Shown here: piece after piece, positions 61,051 to 64,000 of the stretch
Position numbering within the stretch: position 1 is the first letter of the stretch
Layout of the letters: every line of letters begins with the position of its first letter
Source: an uncultured Clostridia bacterium
GTDB lineage: Bacteria > Bacillota > Clostridia > Christensenellales > UBA1242
Direction of reading: 5' to 3'
Assembly: GCA_944377165.1 (NCBI GenBank)
Contig: CALWEJ010000006.1
Location: 26,534-90,533, forward strand
Length of the DNA: 64,000 bases
The notes under the pieces: generated by a model
Database searches by the model: none
What the model saw: only the letters and a program-made list of their open reading frames with translations
What the model was told of the DNA's origin: nothing
Program-made: the position numbers and the translations under genes

Positions 61051-62061
61051 ATGAAAAAAGGATTTAAAATTTTAGCAATAGAGAGCAGTTGCGATGAGAC
61101 AAGTTGTGCCGTTGTCGTTGATGGTAGAGAATGCTTATCTAATATAGTGTCTAGTCAGATTGATATACACACTAGATTTGGTGGAGTTGTCCCTGAAGTG
61201 GCTAGTAGAAATCATATCACCGCAATAGATAATGTCGTAAACCTTGCGCTTGAAAAGGCGGGTTGTACGCTTAACGATATTGATGCTATAGCCGTCACAT
61301 ATGGTGCGGGACTCATTGGTTCGCTTATCGTCGGTGTTAGTTATGCAAAGGCACTTAGCTATGCTACTAAAAAACCACTTATAGCAGTTAATCATATTTA
61401 TGGTCACATCGCCGGGAACTATTTATCGCACAAAGAACTTAAACCACCTTTCGTTTGTTTAGTCGTTAGCGGAGGACATACAGCAATTATTTTAGTGCGT
61501 GATTACAATCATCACGAAGTTATTGGAAATACCCTTGACGACGCAGTTGGCGAGAGCTTTGATAAAGTGGCGCGCGTGTTGGGACTAGGTTATCCGGGCG
61601 GACCTAAGGTTAGCGCTATGGCGCACGGTGGTTGCGAGGATATTATGTTTGCTAAGCCGAACGAAAGTTTAGGTTATAATTTTAGTTTTAGCGGAGAGAA
61701 AACAGCTGTTATCAACTATATTCATAAATTAGAGCAAAAAGGCGAACAAGTGCCAGTTAAAGATATTTGTGCAAGTTTTGAACGTTGGGCGGTAGATGAA
61801 CTTTGCACTAAAACGATTAAGGCGTGCAGAGAAAACGGAATGGATAAAATCGTAGTAGCAGGCGGTGTTAGCGCTAATACTCGACTAAGGAGCGAATTAA
61901 ATAAACGCGCGAAAGAATATGGTATAAGAGTCTATTTCCCTGATTTTGAATATTGTACAGATAACGCGGCGATGATAGGTAGCGCAGGATATTACGCGTA
62001 TATTAATGGAGTCGGTATAGCGGATATGACCCTAGCACCAAAACCAAGTTTGAGCTTATAA
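61051..62061 (+). CDS. tsaD: tRNA N6-adenosine threonylcarbamoyltransferase TsaD
   Basis: 336 residues from the ATG at 61051. ILAIESSCDETSCAVV at the start, metal-binding HIYGH in AVNHIYGHIAGNY, VVSGGHT, LDDAVGESFDKVARVLGL and VVAGGVSANTRLR; the C-terminal metal Asp is in YCTDNAAMIG. With TsaB/TsaC/TsaE it makes t6A37 in ANN-decoding tRNAs; these partners are not in the window. The -10 ends 7 nt before the ATG; no Shine-Dalgarno. Confidence 0.95.
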   Translation: MKKGFKILAIESSCDETSCAVVVDGRECLSNIVSSQIDIHTRFGGVVPEVASRNHITAIDNVVNLALEKAGCTLNDIDAIAVTYGAGLIGSLIVGVSYAKALSYATKKPLIAVNHIYGHIAGNYLSHKELKPPFVCLVVSGGHTAIILVRDYNHHEVIGNTLDDAVGESFDKVARVLGLGYPGGPKVSAMAHGGCEDIMFAKPNESLGYNFSFSGEKTAVINYIHKLEQKGEQVPVKDICASFERWAVDELCTKTIKACRENGMDKIVVAGGVSANTRLRSELNKRAKEYGIRVYFPDFEYCTDNAAMIGSAGYYAYINGVGIADMTLAPKPSLSL

Positions 62062-62304
62062 TTTGAGTTGGAAATGTAAGTAAACGATTTAATTTTATAT
62101 CTAATTGCAACGAATAGAGATTACAAGGTTGGAGATAAGTTTCACACGGACGTTAAAAAATTATAACGCATACAAAGATTTAGACCATATTTATTTTATA
62201 ATAATTACTTTAGCAGTATTAAAAATTTTTAAGATAAAAACCTTGTAAGATATCTAATTTTGATGTTTAATAATTCACAGTTAAAAATCATTTAAGGAGG
62301 TATA

Positions 62305-62892
62305 ATGACAGAAATGTGCGCACAGATTTTTGAAGAAAAAGAAAATATTGAGCAGGCAATTATAGAAAATGGATATGATTTTGTAGAAAATTATTCTAAT
62401 CACGATATTTATTTTTCTAGCAAAAGTTTTAATGAAATTTCAAATATGAGTTATAAAGAATTATTAGATAATTCAATAATAGTTAGACATATCCTAGGCG
62501 AAAATTGCGACAAAAAATTCATTGTCTATAAAAAGAAAGATTTAGATAATAACGGAAATGTAATCAATGAAATTAAATTAAAAGTCGTAATTGATAATAC
62601 TGAAAAAGCAAAAGAGATATTTGAGAATTTAGGATTAAATTGTTGGTGCGATTATGTCGTAGAAAACAATGTATTTAAGAAAGGGGAAATAGAATTAAAT
62701 GTACAAAATGTGAATGAGTTGGGTAGCTTCATAGAGATAGAAGAATTTGATTCTATTAAAGGCTTTTCAAATGATAAAAAGTTTGATATACTAAAAAATA
62801 TTGTGTCGTCACTTGCTCTAAAAATAGGGAATGACTATAGTTGTAAAAAACCTTTTATGATGCTAAACAGAGGGACAATTAATAAGATTTAG
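62305..62892 (+). CDS. CYTH-domain-like protein
   Basis: 195 residues, AAGGAGG ribosome binding site. The order IIVRHI, a KLKVVIDNTEKAKEIFENLGL segment, FKKGEIELNVQNVNELGSFIEIEE and basic end fits class IV adenylyl cyclase / thiamine triphosphatase (CYTH) proteins, which bind triphosphates in a tunnel of Glu and Arg residues. The N-terminal ExExK is not clear, so the assignment is moderate. Function could be triphosphate hydrolysis. About 120 bp upstream of the tRNA-Arg remnants. Confidence 0.6.
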   Translation: MTEMCAQIFEEKENIEQAIIENGYDFVENYSNHDIYFSSKSFNEISNMSYKELLDNSIIVRHILGENCDKKFIVYKKKDLDNNGNVINEIKLKVVIDNTEKAKEIFENLGLNCWCDYVVENNVFKKGEIELNVQNVNELGSFIEIEEFDSIKGFSNDKKFDILKNIVSSLALKIGNDYSCKKPFMMLNRGTINKI

Positions 62893-63014
62893 TTAAATTG
62901 ATATAATAAAACAAAATTCAAATATAATACAATTATTAATTAGTTTTTTATTATTTAACGTTATCAAATAATGACATCAAACATAATACAAAATAATAGT
63001 TGTGTTATATCTAT

Positions 63015-63085
63015 GCTTCTGTAGCTCAATTGGATAGAGCACCAGTCTTCGGAACACATATTTTGGGGTTCGATAATCCCCATAA
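63015..63085 (+). pseudogene. Decayed tRNA-Arg (TCG) copy
   Basis: The D-arm (GCTCAATTGGATAGAGC) and anticodon loop (CTTCGGA) are normal, but the anticodon stem does not close (CCAGT faces ACACA), the T-arm has an insertion and the 3' acceptor strand (expected CAGAAGC) is replaced by A-rich sequence. Not a functional tRNA. Confidence 0.75.
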
Positions 63086-63100
63086 AAAAATTATCATTTT

Positions 63101-63177
63101 GCTCCACTAGCTCAACTGTATAGAGCATTGGTCTTCGGAACCAAGGGCTGGGGGTTAGAATCCCTCGTGGAGCACCA
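63101..63177 (+). tRNA. tRNA-Arg (TCG) with altered 19-56 pair
   Basis: 77 nt with encoded CCA. Acceptor GCTCCAC pairs with GTGGAGC; anticodon arm TTGGT-CTTCGGA-ACCAA with anticodon TCG. D-loop AACTGTATA has T in place of G19, and T-loop TTAGAAT has A in place of C56, so the tertiary G19-C56 pair would be U19-A56. All secondary stems are intact. Confidence 0.85.
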
Positions 63178-63199
63178 TAAAACCCTTTATTTTAGGGAC

Positions 63200-63233
63200 A
63201 TCTAGCGATTTTAGGTTTCGCTAGATTTTTTTT
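63200..63233 (+). terminator. tRNA-Arg terminator
   Basis: ATCTAGCGA / TCGCTAGAT perfect stem followed by seven or eight T residues. Confidence 0.85.
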
Positions 63234-63273
63234 AGTTTACGCAAGGTTCTGCAACGCAGGTTCTTATTTACGA

Positions 63274-63320
63274 CAAAAAAATAACCCCTAAAAAAAGATA
63301 AAAACCTTAATTTAGGGGTT
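63274..63320 (-). terminator. Recombinase gene terminator
   Basis: AACCCCTAAA / TTTAGGGGTT perfect 10-bp stem, 18-nt loop, with T-run on the minus strand. Confidence 0.7.
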
Positions 63321-63518
63321 CGAATTTTAAGTGTTTAAAATAACAATTTTTTTTGTGAAGATTCTAAAAAATGGTTGATTGCTACAAATTTGTAACAAAT
63401 TTTTAACAAATTTATGCAAGACAACATTTATTTATCACATGAAAACGCATAGTGTCGTATAGTGATTTTTTGCAACATTTTTGTAAATGAAAAATTTAAA
63501 TTTATTAAGTTTCAACAT

Positions 63519-64000
63519 TTACATCTCAAAATCTTTCTTTTTTTGCTTTAACTTTTTCTTCTCTTCTAATAATTTCTCTAATTTTTCTATATCATCATCT
63601 ATTTTTTCTTCACTTTGCTTTTCTTCGGTTCTATTAAAAGACAAAGCTTTACTTAACGCATTAGCACTTTCATATTTAGAAGAATAATCCAAATGCGAAT
63701 AGACATCAGCAGTGGTATTGAAATTGGAATGACCTAACCATTCTTGAATGTTTTTCATAGGGACTTTGCTTGCAACCAACAAACTAGCACAACTATGTCT
63801 TAAATCATGAAAACGAATATGTTTAAGATTATTTTTTCTTAATAGTGTTCTAAATCTATTAGAAATAATATCGGGGTTTATTAAATCCCCAATATCATCA
63901 ACAAAAACATATTCATCATATTTATGATTGTAACTCTTTTTAAAAAGTTCTTTATTCTTTTCTATTTCTTCCTTTCTTTCAACCAATAGACTTTCTATCT
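63519..64000 (-). CDS. Tyrosine recombinase/integrase, N-terminus outside window
   Basis: The frame is open to the window edge, so only the C-terminal 160 residues are visible. Tyrosine-recombinase catalytic region: HxLR as IRFHDLRHSCASLLV, WLGHSNFNTTADVYSHLD with the active-site His/Trp and Tyr. A Lys/Glu-rich coiled-coil-like tail ends the protein. It lies beside the tRNA-Arg 3' end, pointing towards it: the standard position of an integrase at one end of an integrative element or prophage. The rest lies beyond the window. Confidence 0.9.
   Translation of the reverse strand, partial: IESLLVERKEEIEKNKELFKKSYNHKYDEYVFVDDIGDLINPDIISNRFRTLLRKNNLKHIRFHDLRHSCASLLVASKVPMKNIQEWLGHSNFNTTADVYSHLDYSSKYESANALSKALSFNRTEEKQSEEKIDDDIEKLEKLLEEKKKLKQKKKDFEM

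Larger units (their letters stand above)
63178..63518. other. Left end of an integrated element
   Basis: Between tRNA-Arg and the recombinase: two terminators (listed) and a stretch near 63378-63420 with three repeats of AACAAATTT-like sequence, possible recombinase arm sites. No gene. Confidence 0.45.

Overview
This window comes from a low-G+C, strictly anaerobic, endospore-forming Firmicute of the class Clostridia. The evidence is a very A/T-rich sequence with Firmicute-type gene order around rpmH-rnpA-yidD-yidC-jag, a set of sporulation and germination genes (spo0A, spoIIR, sleB-ypeB, a sipL-like DUF3794/LysM gene, a cwlD-like amidase), an [FeFe]-hydrogenase and a desulfoferrodoxin. The small hypothetical proteins and the gene order suggest an uncultured lineage. 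That is inference; I cannot place it to genus.

Layout. 1-6.3 kb: end of a secreted surface protein, then germination and sporulation genes. 6.6-11.5 kb: an orphan gene, an HD phosphohydrolase, hydrogenase, hisS, veg and an extremely acidic zinc-ribbon protein. 11.7-17.6 kb: spo0A, sipL-like, gpsA, lysS, desulfoferrodoxin. 18-20.5 kb: jag-yidC-yidD-rnpA-rpmH on the minus strand. 20.7-27.9 kb: accessory island with an attenuator-like leader peptide, a PIN-domain gene overlapping a small partner, two diverged paralogues of an unknown family, tRNA-Leu and tRNA-Ser, a duplicated tRNA-Leu 5' half and an orphan HExxH protein. 28-45 kb: replication and segregation zone with divergent dnaN/dnaA, recF, rsmG-mnmG-mnmE, parA and parB (separated by about 1 kb, two variant parS sites) and five perfect DnaA boxes at 44.63-44.69 kb. 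45.7-62.9 kb: housekeeping genes (dTMP kinase, alaS, glnS, lepB, D-Ala-D-Ala carboxypeptidase, rpsF-ssb-rpsR, prfB, tsaD) mixed with orphan genes. 63-64 kb: a decayed tRNA-Arg, an unusual tRNA-Arg(TCG) and the C-terminal end of a tyrosine recombinase, which looks like the left edge of an integrated element running past the window.

Two signals cut across the whole window. First, promoters are easy to read: TTGACA-like, 17 nt, TATAAT-like. In at least eleven genes (recF, mnmG, mnmE, an inositol-phosphatase gene, prfB, lepB, tsaD, a broken nrnA-like gene, a DUF4097-like gene and both unknown paralogues) the -10 box ends exactly 6 or 7 nt before the ATG, usually with no Shine-Dalgarno sequence, so these mRNAs should be leaderless. 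Second, another group, largely sporulation genes, uses a GGGG(G) Shine-Dalgarno variant instead of GGAGG.

Best candidates for something undescribed: the leaderless regulon-like class; the promoter-leader peptide-terminator-gene unit at 20.7-21.5 kb; the paralogue pair flanking the tRNA locus; the possible non-coding RNA containing a tRNA-Leu 5' half; and the tRNA-Arg whose normally invariant G19-C56 pair appears replaced by U19-A56. All coordinates were derived by hand reading, and no database search was possible.
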